From NCBI GenBank assembly GCA_003342815.1, contig PTEX01000235.1, positions 762,154 through 826,153 of the forward strand: a stretch of 64,000 nucleotides of DNA. Direction: 5' to 3'. This DNA is from Eudromia elegans (lineage: Eukaryota > Chordata > Aves > Tinamiformes > Tinamidae). Below, in pieces: positions 12,373-25,600 of the stretch; the stretch's first letter is position 1, and each line of letters begins with the position of its first letter. The position numbers and the translations under genes were made by a program. The notes under the pieces were generated by a model. The model saw nothing but the letters and a program-made list of their open reading frames with translations. It searched no databases and was not told the DNA's origin.

Positions 12373-13534
12373 ATTGAGAGTGGTCAACATGGATTTATGA
12401 ATGGAAATCATGCCTGACCAATCTGATAGTCTTCTGTAGTAACGTGTCTAGAGCAGTGGATGAGAAGAGAGCAGTGAGTGTTGTTTATCTTGACTTTAAC
12501 AAGGCTTTTGACACCATGTCCAATAACATCCTCATTGACAAACTGGAGTGTACAGGCTAGATAAATAGAGAGCAGGATGAATTGAAAACTGGATGAACTG
12601 ATGATCTCAGAATATTCAGAAAGTCCAGCTGGAGGCTAATCACTAGTGGTGTGCCCCATGGGTCAGTACTGGAGTCAGTGCTGTTTAAAGCCTGCATTAA
12701 TGATCTGGATGATAGGACAGAGGGCATCGCCAGCAGGTTTGCAAATGATACAAAACAGAGGAACCCAGGTAGTTGTGCTGCCATTAAAATGCAGCCTGTT
12801 CAGCCTGCAACCTCAGCAGGCTGAAGAAATGGACAAACAAGAACCTCCTGAAGGTTAACAAAGGAAAATGACAAGTCTTGCACCCTTGGAAGGAAAATGC
12901 CATGCATCAGTACAGCCTGGAGGCTGGATGACTGTAGGAAGCTCTATAGAAAAGAACTAGGAGACTCTGGGGTATTACAAGTTGACCACGAGTCAGCAAT
13001 GTGACCTGGCAGCAAAGTCCAGTGGTCTGCATTAGGACAAGCATTATCAACAGGCCAATGTTCTTTCCTGTCTATTCAGCACTGATGAGGTCACACCTGG
13101 ATTGCTGGATCTAGTTCTGGGCTCCCTAGTAAAGAAGAGAATCATGGGTTTGCTTTACTAGAACCAATAGGAACCACGAAGATGATTAAAGGTTTGGAGC
13201 ATCCGTCATACAAGCAGAGGCTAAGAGAACAGAGATATTCAGCCTGCAAGAAAGAAGGCTTGGGGGGATGATTAATGTGTATAAATACTGCATGAGATAG
13301 AGAGGACAGAACAAGACTTTTCTCATTATCCATAGTATAATAGAAATTGTGCTACTATGTGGATAGCTGACAACAAGTCAACCAAAGAGGCTGTATACCC
13401 TCCATTCCTGGAGATATTTAAAATCTGACTGGACAAGGTACTGAGTAATATTCTCTAGACAATCCTTCTTGGAGTAGTATTAGATGAACTCTAGAGGTTC
13501 CTTTCAATCCAGCCACATCAGTTCTATGATTCTG
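12373..13534 (+). mobile_element. CR1 LINE fragment, RT palm to 3' end
   Basis: A 5'-truncated CR1 non-LTR retrotransposon, the largest copy here. It begins within the reverse-transcriptase domain ('ggtcaacatggatttatgaa...') and runs to the CR1 tail ('ttctatgattctg'). Three palm motifs lie in one frame: LDFNKAFDT (12489-12515, first catalytic aspartate kept), [13 protein letters not shown] (12648-12686, normally GVPQGSVLGPVLF) and FAND (12738-12749). CR1 usually has FADD at the last site, so the first aspartate of the pair is lost. An in-frame TAG follows LDFNKAFDT at about 12558. Near 13310-13390 the block between the 'gtgtataaata' region and the 'ggagatattta' region is shorter and unlike other CR1 copies, implying an internal deletion or replacement. 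The divergence looks substantial: an old, dead copy. Five-prime truncation is normal for CR1. Confidence 0.93.
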
Positions 13535-16500
13535 CATCATCTCTGATAATTTAGAGAAGGAAGAAAAACTATTTAAAGTAAGAATGTGTTTTAATGATTT
13601 TTTTTTTTTTCAAAGCTGGGGATTTTGTCTTTATTTGTGGTTTCAATCAAAGATGACATGACATTATGAAAAATAAGTGCTATATGCCATGATATCTATT
13701 TAAATTTATCAAAATGTACATTAACTTTACAGAGCTGGGCAGGCACAAGCTAGAAATAAAGTCAATTACAATGCTCTTGGTCCTTGTGCACCTTAAAATT
13801 GTATTTTTACTTTGTTTCTTTATTCTGTCAGGATGTGCCTTCCTGGTCTTCACTCCAGCTGCAGGTTTTACTTAATGTCAGAATTATCCACATTATCTGA
13901 AGAGTAGCAGGGTTTGCTTTTACTCATCTCCAATGTATTTCATTTGGCATTACTGTCCAGAAAGACTTCTTTGTTCTAACCTTAATATCTTTTTTCCTCT
14001 ATATGTGTTGTTAAGAAAAGTTATTTAACACTGGCTTTTGTTAAAAAAAAAAAAAAACTGCAAAACTATCAGCCGAAAACTTTCTGTAATTCTTGCATAT
14101 TGTGGATAGAATGTGAACACTACTATATGACAACACATTGAAAGGTTCAAATGGAGAATGAATATGGAGAATCAATACTTGTATTTTTATCATGAAATAT
14201 CTAAATGATATTAGCATTATTTCTGCCACCTTCTTGGCTGATCTTGTTCAGTTTATCCCAGAGTAAAACTCCAATTCCTTATAACCTCATAGGCTTTATG
14301 CATAGCTATAGGTAATGTGTATTAATAAATCTATAGAAAAGTGCATGCATTTATTTTTTAAGTAGTGAGGATAAATCAGTTCTCAGCTGCTATAAATCAC
14401 AGTTTGTCCTGATAGCATACAAAGAGGAAGGAGAGATTAGAATAATTACAGGACCGTCGTCTGACTTTGAGATCTCACAGGGTCAAAAAGGAGGGAACAT
14501 TCACAACGTGGTTTGTTGAACATCCCCAAAGAGGCAACATAACTACAGATCAACATCTACTTTCCTCTCTCTTCCCTTTCCCCAACCATACTGGTCCACT
14601 CGTGGAGGTTTTCAGTCAGTACTAGGAAAAGACGAGTAAGACTCCTTCCAGGAGTCTTTTCCAGCAGTTTTTTTTTTTTACCCTGTACTTTTGATAGCTC
14701 AGAATAACTGTGGAGATTACTAGTGACCTTTTTTTTTCTAACCCAGCATTTCAGCTTTACCTTATGTGAACATCCCAGAAAACAAAATGCATTCACATTT
14801 TCTAGATTGAGGTAAAATTTTTCCAAGTCAACTTGCCTTCACTTCCATTTGCTGGCCATATGTGTCTATTGGACTCAGCCTCAGTGTTGCCTGGACCTGA
14901 GGAAACAGAGTTGCAGCATCCTCCCATCTGTGGATCTGGAGTAGGAAATCTTCCTTGGGTCCTGTAGGTGAGTATTCTCTGGAACAGACACACCAACAAA
15001 TTGGTGTGTGTCAGCTAAGCATGGTCTGCTTCTAATCCACAGCCATAAGAAAGTAAAAAAGGCACTTGTTTCCCACTGAATGTTGTTTAAGCAAATGGAA
15101 TCATTCATGTATTTCAGTTGCTGTCTATCAGAGTTTTTAAACTGGGCTCTACAGTTACTTCAAGCAAAGTTCTTGTTGGATGCTATTTTTGTGAAGAGGT
15201 CCAACAGCAGCAATCCCATACTCTCTGACAAAGATGGAAGTAAATATTTGTATATTTAGAAAACATGATTTTTTAGAATAAGTTTCCTGTGACTTTTATA
15301 AGATCATAGTTGGTATAAATCCTTTAAATGTCCAGTAGTTTCTTGCTGTCTTTTATGAATTGTTTATGAAATTGAAAACATTCCATCTTAGCTTTTTATT
15401 TCTCTTTTTTTTGTTGAGCATCTAAGGTCTGGGGGTCATGTTACCAATGTGGTTTTAAGCTGTGCACAATTACCCTCAGCCCTGTAAAGCATTGCACAGC
15501 AGGAGAGTATTTATGACCTGTCACAGTGAAATCCACTGTCTTATGCAGCCCAATAGGAGTCCAAGTATAATGCAGTGGTTATGAAGAATATGAAGGTACA
15601 ATGTAGGGATAACATATTTAAACATCACATTACTATGCTTTTGAACATAACTTTCCTCAATCCATATTTTCTGCTCAGAAGTTAAGCTGCATGTGTCCTC
15701 GGCAGGTTGCTGAACTAGAAATTCTATTTGTCTACTACCTATTATTTTCTTAGCAAAATTATCATCCTACATCACATTATTTGGAGGGATTATCAACCTT
15801 AACTACTGAGATCCAAGGGCACTTTTTACAAGGTATTTCTCACTTGGTCCTCATGAACTCAGATAATTTCTTTAGAAGGGTTATTCTCTTAAAAGTACAT
15901 GCCAAATAGTTTTACACTAACTTTGAAGTAAATCTTCATGCAACAGAAATTGTTCAGGTTATATATATAATGAAAAGGATATACATCTATACTAGTATGT
16001 GAAAATAAGAAAGTCTTTAAAGGTCCACGGCATTTCAGACAAAAAAAAAATCTTTTTGCTTGATAGTAAACACCTTTCAAAATATGGCAAAGAAATGCTG
16101 ATCTGATAAAAAGATGATACAGAATTTTAGTGTCATTTAATGGCTTTCTGAAAAACAGAATCACTTTATAGAATCACTTTTATACTACTGTTTCTCCATT
16201 AAGAAATGGGAGCAGTATAAAGAATGAAGATTATAAACAAAGAGTGAACATACTTTGTTCGCTCTTTGAGAAGGAGTGTCTTCTCCCTTTGTTTAACTCA
16301 CTCTTGCTGATCCCCTTTTCTTTCTGCTTGCTTTCAGAGATCTGCAAAAGTGATTTTTTTTTTGTCCTAAGAAGCTGATGAGCACCTATCATTTGTAAGT
16401 AGGCATTTAAAAATTGTAAATCTCAAATCGTGAGTTACTTTCTGATGGTTAAGCTTGGTGAATCTTTCATGTTTGTTTAAATATTATACAAACCACCTTT

Positions 16501-17215
16501 AATGAATGCTTTTTGTATTTTTTGATATTCATCATACTCATGATTAGTATCATGACTTTAGCATCAAGATGCATCACATACTGATAGTTTATCCAAGCCG
16601 TCAGTGGTTTATAGCCAATCAAGTAAATATCCTATAATGCTAAACACTCTCTTTAATTCATGAGGAAATAGAGTATCTGCTAATGATCTGTCTCAGCAGA
16701 CTAACAACTTAGGATCAATGTCAGGTGCCACTTGATTAATTATATACAGAAGGCAAATGGTCATAGAAATCTTCTACTTTTTCCTCTTATTATTTATATT
16801 TACTCTTCACTATTAGTCATAGTCATTCAATGCCTGTATATGATGAAGTCAGCTAAACGAATCTTAATAAGGTGCTAAATACTAGACAAAATAAACAGGT
16901 TTTCTTAGTGAAACCTATAGAAGAAAGATGGCAAAGACATCACTATCTGTGAAATTAAAAATTTTATCACTTTATTAACTTGAGAGAGTCTTCTTATTTT
17001 TCCTTGGTTAGTAGCTTTTCTCAATTTTGTTTCTTTTTTTATACTTGATTAAATTTAGCAATATAGTATCAAAAGATACGTCTGTTTTCCAACACATGCA
17101 TTATGTGTTAAAATTGCATTGCAGGCACAGTGGCAAAGCCTAGCATCTGTTCTGTTACTGTAAATCAAATTAGCATTTTGCAGGTTTTGTCATTCTAACC
17201 AACCATAAGTATGTT
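13535..17215. other. AT-rich unique DNA, no gene recognised
   Basis: Contains several A and T homopolymer runs (for example near 13600, 14042 and 14670). Overlapping minus-strand frames at 14557-15108 lie in a slightly GC-richer patch but show no family motif. No repeat family recognised. Confidence 0.5.
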
Positions 17216-17231
17216 ATTCTGTGATTCTATG
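17216..17231 (+). mobile_element. Possible eroded CR1 3' terminus
   Basis: Two adjacent octamers, ATTCTGTG then ATTCTATG, match the terminal direct repeats of avian CR1. The sequence just upstream ('ttctaaccaaccataag') only loosely resembles the usual '..cttccaacc..' body. It may be an old CR1 tail with nothing else left, or a chance match. Confidence 0.3.
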
Positions 17232-20200
17232 GGGCACTGTATATTTTCTGCTCATATGAGATGTCGCAGAATAGGAATAGGAAGGACAAACATGAGGCCT
17301 GGTCCCTGTGGCAGTGCCTGCTCTGGTTCAGGACTGTGGTAGCACAGCTAAGCTGCTTCCCACCCTGCAGAGGTGTCTCAGACATCTGTTGTCTGCCTGA
17401 AGGGCTCACCTCTGTGGGAATAGTACAGTTCTCCAGCCCATGTTTTCAGTGTTTGCTCAAAGGTACCTAGGATACCTACCTGTTCATAAAGCTTTATATG
17501 AAATACCAACTTCCTGAATGCTTGATAAACAGTCTACAACACTGAAAATCAAGATGTATTTGAGGTGAAGTAGGTAGGAAGATGAATGAAGAAGAGCTCA
17601 GAAGCTCTACTTCTCTAAAGAGAAGAAGGTTTTCCTGGTTGAAAATACCTGCTTTCAATGAGCTGTATAAATAGGCTGACTATAGATAAATAGGATTTGT
17701 GTTGATTTATTTAACCACTTCAGTTCTTGGTAGCTACATATGATTTGCTAGGTGGCAACACGCTTCTGTAACAGACTGAACAGAATGGCTAGCAGTTTAA
17801 TACCTTGTGACCTTCACTTGAAGAAAGTGAAACTTGCAACTTCTTAAATACAAAAGATGGGCATGTTAGACACACATCTCATAGACATACCCACATACAT
17901 CCTGGAAATGATCTAGCTAGTTCATATAAGACAATTGTGAACAATACTGTGATACTTTCTCTCCATCTCTAGGCTTCATAGAGCTATCTACCCACCACAG
18001 AAAGTCTTCTACAGACCTGCCCTATTCTCTTACCTTTCTCTTCAATTTTGACATCTGCTCTTCCATTCTGCTGCGATGTCAGCTGAGGAAGAATCTCTCA
18101 GTGCAAAAATGTATGTGACTGCAGGTAGCCTGATATTAGCAGACCAATACAAATCCCACCTTTCTTACTTGTCTTATTATCAAAATGTTTTGCAAAATAG
18201 TACAGGTACCACACTCACACATGTATTAAACAAGCAGACACAATTCTGTCAGGCAATTTCTCTTAAAATTCTTAAAAAAAGAAGAAAGAATCTCACAAAG
18301 AAAGTGAGATTGCTATTACGATTGTTGCAGTTAGATACAGAATATGTAAAATGGTGTATATCATGCAATTATGTATAATCATGGAATTATGATGTACATA
18401 TATAATAATCATGTCTAATAATGGAAATACAATAATGTCTAATCATGGAAATATTTCAGGAGAAGAAAAGTGATTAAAACATTAAAAAGTATTTTGTTTG
18501 CTGAAGAAAAATGCAGTGGGATGCCTCATGGTTCAGGACAAGGAGCTGAAGTTTGCACTAGGCAACATGAGTGGAGAAACATTTTCTGGGGATCATTATC
18601 AGAAGGAAATTTTTACAAAACAAGTCATTAATGCTTTAGCACAAAGGAGACCATCATCAACTATTACAGAGAAAAAAATCATCTAAGGAAACAAGGTAGA
18701 TAACAAGGAGGATAATAAGCCCCCAATCAGAGTGACAGAGGAAAGTTAGGACTCTCTTTTCATTCTTTCTTACAATGCAAGAAAAAAAACAGGTTAATTC
18801 TGAAACAAAATTAAAAACAACTTAAATGATAAAAAGCTAATAATTTTGCTCTTAATATTTAGTCATGCCAGAGAAATCACTGCTAAGGGCCTAGTGAGGC
18901 TCAAGAGTTTAGGAGCAACCAAAAGAAAATTAGCTGTTTAGAAGAGTAATGATATATGTGGTTGCTAAGCTAGTAATGATAAAAGATAACTGAAGCAGGT
19001 GAACTTCATGGTTTAAGTCAGGACATGAGCTGTCCACTACAAATATCTCAGGACAATAGATTTTTTTTTTTTTTTTAATTTCCCTTTGTAGGAATTTTTT
19101 AGCTGTCTTTGTTGCTCAGCTAGTATGACCATTGATTTGATCTGTTGCGTCAAGATTTGCACAAACAGTAACTGTCAGAATGCCATGAGGATTAGCAGTG
19201 ATTGTGATATTTGAGGAAAATACAACAGTGATATATTTTGAGGTATTTAAACAGAAATTATACATATTACAAAATTATTCTCTCTATTGTTGGCAGCTAA
19301 CACCAACTTTTACTGTGATTTCCACCAAAAATTAATTATTGTCCATTTGGATTAAAACAGGATAATGTTTATTGTTGAATTTTTATTGATTATCCTGCAA
19401 CTTCTACTACTGCACCAATAATTTTTAATAATTGAATCTATAAACCTCTGAAGTGTTGACATACTTAAGTTTAAAATGAATGATGCTGCTATTTTCTATG
19501 TATGAATTCTATTATTTTAGCATTGCTTATTGCTGTTTTACTTACTGAGTTTTGTTTCTTGATTTTTTTTTTTAATAATTTATATTCTTTACAAAATTTT
19601 CATTTTATACTTTTTAAAGCCAAAGGTACTGGAATCTTACAAACTCCTTATTTGATCATATAAGCCTCTTTATAGCACAGGGTAAAAGGTATTTCTACAA
19701 TATACTAGCTTTTGAAAATTACAGTGTTGCTACAGACACTATGATAAACATTCTGAAAGCTTTTTCTAGCTCTGCTATTCTTTCTTTCCTGGCTAGATTG
19801 TTTTATGAAGAGATAAAAATGATATGAAAACTAAAGCTCTCAAATCAAATTTTTGCAGCACTGATTTGTACATGCTCTTTAAAATTTTATTTCCCACAAT
19901 GGATACTGAAGCTTTAAATATTAATGTGATTTTAATATTGCATAGAAAAAGACAGAAGGTTGAGACCTTCTTATATCTTAATATAATTCCTACAAAGTAA
20001 GAACCAGTTATGTATTATCAAGACTTGATTTAGCTAGTGGCATGTCAATGAAAAATAACAAATCTGAAAGCAATGCCATGAAGAATGTTGAGATATTTTT
20101 TCATTATGCACTCCAATCTCATAACTTTAGTGGCATACAAGCCATGAAATGCATTGTCAAAAATATATAGTTCAGAATGCAGTGCCATTAAATATTTTAT

Positions 20201-20345
20201 CCAATTGGCAATGGTGCTGCAAAAGGATTGAATGTTAAACTGAGCCCTGTTCTTAAGAAATGACATTTCACTGTGCTTTCCAGCTCTGTTTCTGCAGATA
20301 AAAGTTTTCTGTCAGCAATTTCTTTTTAAGTAAAGTGAAGCAAGA
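17232..20345. other. Unique DNA, no gene recognised
   Basis: A GC-richer patch at 17260-17430 is open on both strands (69 codons plus, 60 codons minus), with no recognised product. A 100-codon plus-strand frame at 18076-18378 is hydrophilic, with a lysine/arginine cluster (KKRRKNLTKK), and matches nothing I know. A short imperfect direct repeat lies at 18406-18453. All of this may be chance. Confidence 0.45.
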
Positions 20346-20377
<32 letters not shown>

Positions 20378-20379
20378 GT
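20346..20379. repeat. (CT)n microsatellite
   Basis: About 17 CT units, interrupted by one TTT, in unique DNA. Confidence 0.9.
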
Positions 20380-22439
20380 GTTTTTGGACAGCTTATTGGA
20401 GATCGGTCCCTACCTCTGCAGAGAGGCTGCATTTGTCTACAGAATGTGAAAGGAAGATCAACTCACAGTGATTGCTGGCATTCAAATTTGACTTCTAATT
20501 AGTAATTGTTTTATTATAACATAAAGTTTGAATATTTTTCTTGCAGCGATCCCCCTATTGATATAGGAGGTCCTGAGTTACAAATTGTGATATATAGATC
20601 ACGCAAGGGAGAAATTGCATATTTAGCAGTTCAGGATTTCTCATTTTCTGAACACTTATTAAATCAAAGCCATTCTATTTCACACCACATTCTAATTGCA
20701 TATCTTTTCTGTCTATTTATCTGATCTTGTCTATTGCAGTTATGATGCTTCATGAACAACTTGGCCTCCCTTAACCAAGGGTTTCATATTGCCTCTGAAA
20801 GGTCTGTACTACTCTATCTTATATCACTGATACCTGTGTGTAAGTGTCTATCAACTGGTCTCCAGCCCATTCTAAAAGAGAGTCTAAAAGCCTTTTAAAG
20901 TGTATACAGGTAGATGAGTATGCCTTCTTGTCTCAAGGCTTTCTGACTGAAATGTGTACCATTTTGAAGATTCTAAAGCATTACTGAAGATTTTCATGTG
21001 ATAAGTCTGCAGTATGCCAGGACACTAAGTGAGAAATCTTCTCTTTTAACAGCTAAATGATACAATGCTACCATTTTTTCCCCTTTTTTAATATAGTATC
21101 AAGAAGAAAGACTATAATAAAAACTATGATGTCTTTCATAAATCTGATTTACCAAGTTTTTCCTTCTGAAAATTATGACTTTCAGTAAATCTGAATTAAG
21201 TCCATATTATAGATGTTAGAGAAGCTCATTTTGGCCTTTTCAGTAGGAGGCAGCTTACCTAATTTCTGTAAAGGTAAGGATGACTTTGTCATCAGCTTGC
21301 CTTGGTGTAATAATGTTGGTGACTTTTCTGTTGGGGAATGATATGATAACTGGTACATTGGTCTGTTTCCATCACCCTCTCAGAGAACCATGTGCTGCTA
21401 TATCTGGGCAGAAGCATTTCATTAGGGCTCAGTAAGTGGAAAAACTTTTTGGGAGAATTGGAGAAGAATTCTTATTCAAAACTGTGTGAGGCTATTTGCA
21501 CGTACAATATTTTTTGCCAGATCAGAAGTGTGCAAGAGAGATTATAGCAAGTTGACATTTGTATTTTTTATAGATAGATGAGAACTGTCTTAAACAAATA
21601 CCACTCCAGCCTCTGTTCATGAACCTATTGCCTATGCAGACATATTAGGTGCATGGGGCAAGAATTTCATTTCACTACATCAGAAACAGTGATTCCTACA
21701 TTGTCATTGCAATTTTTCACACGTTTTCAGGTTTCTCTGTTTTCAAAATCAGAGTAAACTCTATTCAACCTACTGCCAAAGGCTACAGCAGATAGCAACA
21801 AACCTCAGGTGAGATACTCACATAATGAAAACATGAAAGGTAGAGTTAATAACCACAGCCATTCAAATAGGTTCTTTACCCATGGGGTTTGCATCTTTTG
21901 TAACAAGCTGAGACAATGACGTTATATTGTTTTTACTTCCCATAAGTCTGTCTTGTCCATAGTCACTGGGGAATTCCCAAGCACAAATATTCTGGAAAAG
22001 AATATGACTTTACTGACATTTTTGAACATCTCCAATACCTACTATACTTTTCCTAGCTAGTAAGCTATTAAAATATTTCTACATTTTCTGGTAGGACAAC
22101 AAGTTAAAGTTAAAGAAAGACAGTGGGCCTAAATACAAAGATATTTAGAAAGATGCAAATGTGTACACTTTTCTACTGCTATATGTTAAATACTAAAAAA
22201 AAAAAAAATTAAAAAAATCTACATTTACCTTCTGCAGCATCGCTTGAAATCTCGTTTGGTCACCCAAGAGATGCTCAAAAATAAATGTTAAGGCTTCCTA
22301 TATGCAGCTGTTCAAATAGACTTCTTTAAAGTAACTTTTCTGAGTAGGTCTATGCTCTTATGGCATGTAGTGCTGCTCTTAGCATGCTTACTTCACCGTA
22401 TGAAAGCTGTTCCAGAGGTGGCCCAAGTGCACTAAGTGT
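20380..22439. other. Unique DNA with one exon-like block
   Basis: Mostly non-repetitive AT-rich DNA. At 20533-20546 'tatttttcttgcag' forms a good splice acceptor and is followed by an open frame (20547-20724) starting DPPIDIGGPELQIV. No matching donor was seen close by and the product is not recognised. The remainder shows nothing. Confidence 0.4.
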
Positions 22440-22630
22440 ACCCTGTGAGGGTGACAGAGCACTGGAACAGGCTGCCCAGAGAGGCTGTGGAGTCTCCTTC
22501 TCTGGAGATCTTCCAGACCTGCCTGGATGCCACCCTGTGCCACATGCTCTAGGGATCCCTGCTTGAGCTGGATGGTTGGACTTGATGATCTCTAGAGATC
22601 CCTTCCAACCATCATTCTATGATTCTATGA
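22440..22630 (+). mobile_element. CR1 LINE 3' end
   Basis: A 5'-truncated CR1 copy of about 190 bp covering the end of ORF2 and the short 3' UTR. It shows the landmarks 'gagggtgacagagcactgg', 'caggctgcccagagaggc', 'ggatggttggacttgatgat' and the terminal repeats ATTCTATG ATTCTATG. It looks the best preserved CR1 tail in the window and so is likely among the younger ones. The 68-codon frame across it is a remnant of the LINE reading frame, not a host gene. Confidence 0.96.
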
Positions 22631-25600
22631 AACAATTCTTTAACATGTTTTTCTGATATCCACAAGTAAAAAACAGATAAAATTTATTTTTACAATATAT
22701 TTTTATTACTAACATAGTTACAGTCATGGTTAAACATAACGCAATGCTCATGGAATTTGAGTAGATGGGTGTTAGAGGGAAAGTAGTTACCCTTTTACCC
22801 TTATACTGTTCAACTCAAAAAAATGAAATTAGAGTTGTGGGAGGATAGCAGGATTATTGTAGAGTCATCATTTCTTGTATCTTTTATGCTTTAAATTTGA
22901 CTTTTGCAAGAGTTCATTATGCCAAAACTGATAGATCATGTTCATAGGAAAAGGTTATTTAGAATACCTGGGAGCTATTAAGCTAATTAAATAAATAACT
23001 CGAGAGAGTACAAGTATGTGTTTGAACAGATGTATGTGTGTGTATTTGTGTGTGTTATGTATATATATACATATAAAATGCATGTATATTTAAAAGATAT
23101 ATAGTCTATAAAAGATATATATGCATATGTGTCTTTGTACACGTATGAATGTTGCAAGATCTTTTCCAGTAACTTTCTATTAATAATTATTCATGAATAT
23201 AAATACAGATCTGTTTATACTGAATACTAGAGGAATGTTTTAAAAATTGAATGTATTGACAGAAATATGTCAACCCAATTTAAAAAATAACTTCATAGTA
23301 GTGAAAAAAAAAACTCAAAAAAAGACTTTTTTCTTTTTTTCTCTGTTTCTGATCAGTGGTAGTGAGTGGTAGCATGAAAAGCAGCAGGAAACAAGGAAGA
23401 CTGAAGTGATGCCTCCAGTGAGAAATACTGTGAAAAAACCAAACAATATAGTCTGCTTCCAGGCCTTCAGTGAGGTCCTAGTCTGATATCAGATATAGAA
23501 TTTATTTCAAAAGAAAAACATGATAGCCATGCTAACTCTGCCTTCAGCAAATATACCCATGTTTATAACCCCATGGTCTCTCAAATAGTACATCAAAATT
23601 GATTTTAAAACTCAAGTCAAACCCACCACTTCTATCCAAAAACATTCTATCTATATGTGGGAGGAAGAATGAATGTCATACATAGATCCCTGTCACCCAG
23701 ATTTTGGTTTCTGTAAATAAGTATGTCTAATGTCTAATTTATTGTGACATAGCTGCCCACTCTTCCTAACAGTGTTTAAATGCTTTAAGCACTGAGTTCT
23801 TATGGTAGTGGGTGAGACCTAACATTCTATCTGGGATATCAGTTTTCAGAGAGCTCAGTGAGTTCTTTATCCAGCCAATTCTCTGTTCACAACTTTAGTA
23901 CTACCTTTTGAATGTGTTTCTCACTATTCTGCGTCTTTCAATTCAGAGGTTGAAACGACAAAGTCAAGGTGCAGCATAATCCATCCATTTATACTAAAGG
24001 ATTGGGAGGAGGTTGTAAAACAAATAAAAAGCTTAAGACTTTATGAGAGTTTATCAGTTCAGTGATCAAAATGCTTATTACTATCTCCCTGCCAACCTCC
24101 CCTTTAATTTGAGGACAAATTCCATACTGAACTGACAGCAATGAAGATACTCTTAATGCACTGAAATATTGAGTCTTGGGACAAAAATCTCTCTCTGTAA
24201 ATCTACTATGTCCTTAGCCCTCTACAAAAATTTTATGGTACTTTATCTGAAAACATAAGAAAACAGTATAGAAATCTAATCCCAACACTATTCTTGCCTT
24301 AATCCAACAATATTCTCTTCCTCTGATTCCAAGGGAGGGTGTCAGTTGACAAACTAGAGATGCCCTAAAGAATTATCATGGAAACTGGGCTCCTCAGTAC
24401 TGTGAGGTTAGCTGTGTCCTTGGTATAAGTACTTGGGCACCTAGATTCCCCAACTACCTTCATATATGACAGAAATTCACAGGACTAAATATATATCAAG
24501 TATGTTTGTCCATCATTGCAGTTATTTGCTCATTTTAAGAGGAAAATGATTATTTCCTGAAAAAAAAGATACCCTGGAATTTTATGGAAGAATAAACATT
24601 TCATCTACTCCATTTCTGGGCGTCCATATTGTCATTACAAGACTACCCACCAGAGAAGAATAGTCTAAGGGAAGGTGCCTTGAAGTAGAGAGACAAACTG
24701 TCATTCAAATATCTACAGTTTTTGGAGATTGTTTTTCTTTGCTGATGTCATGATAAAAGGAATATCACCATTAAATAAGGCAATAGTATGCAAATTAGAA
24801 GACCTTAAATGGAAAGATGAGAGGCAGAATGCTCTCCCTCCTATTGCTAATTGAGGTATTCAGTAGATAATCCTATAGCTGATTCAGTTTCTACATTGTT
24901 ATTGTAATATTTGCTGGTGACCTGAAAAAATGATTAATGCTCATTCATTGTGAAAAAGATTACTTTTTGGAGATGAGTAACTTCTATAAATCCACAATAT
25001 CAGTATATTCATTATGTAATAAATGCAATGCAGTTTATAACTCCTTTTAAAGAGATGTTCTGAAAGAAGTAGTGGATGTATGACTTTGATTTTTAGAGTG
25101 TAATGTTAATCTGCTTTTATGCTTTACATTTTCTTATCAGTACATGTAGGCCATACTAAAAATGAATAACCCTCATGTAAATTCCTGGGAATCAGGTCTT
25201 TCACTTCCATATTTGCATGGATCAGGGTACCTCCTGTGAAAATGGATGTGTAAAACCAAGGCCTCACACCGTTTAATTCTCATTTTAAATTTGAATGTCA
25301 GGCAAATTCCGTGTGTTTTTGCTATCTGGGTAAAACAGGTACATTCCAACAAATATCTTTGCGGACAAAAGACAAAAGACTTTGCGGACAAAATTTAAAT
25401 GAAATATTTTCCAGCAAACTTTAAAGATCCTTATTTTGGGCTTCTACTAGGAATCTTTTAATTTTAGATATCCTTTCATTCTTCCTATTCTGTAACAAAA
25501 TATATATTTAAATTGTTTTTTATTAAAATTAAGTATGATTTAAAAATTAACATAGATAGAGATTACACAAAGATTGAGGTCAGAGAATAGTAGCTAGGAC

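Noticed and set aside
18076-18378. 100-codon plus-strand frame with a basic cluster
   Set aside because: Codon use follows the AT-rich background and no family is recognisable.
22360-22566. 68-codon plus-strand frame ending in a well-formed peptide
   Set aside because: It lies over the CR1 tail and reflects the end of the LINE reading frame.
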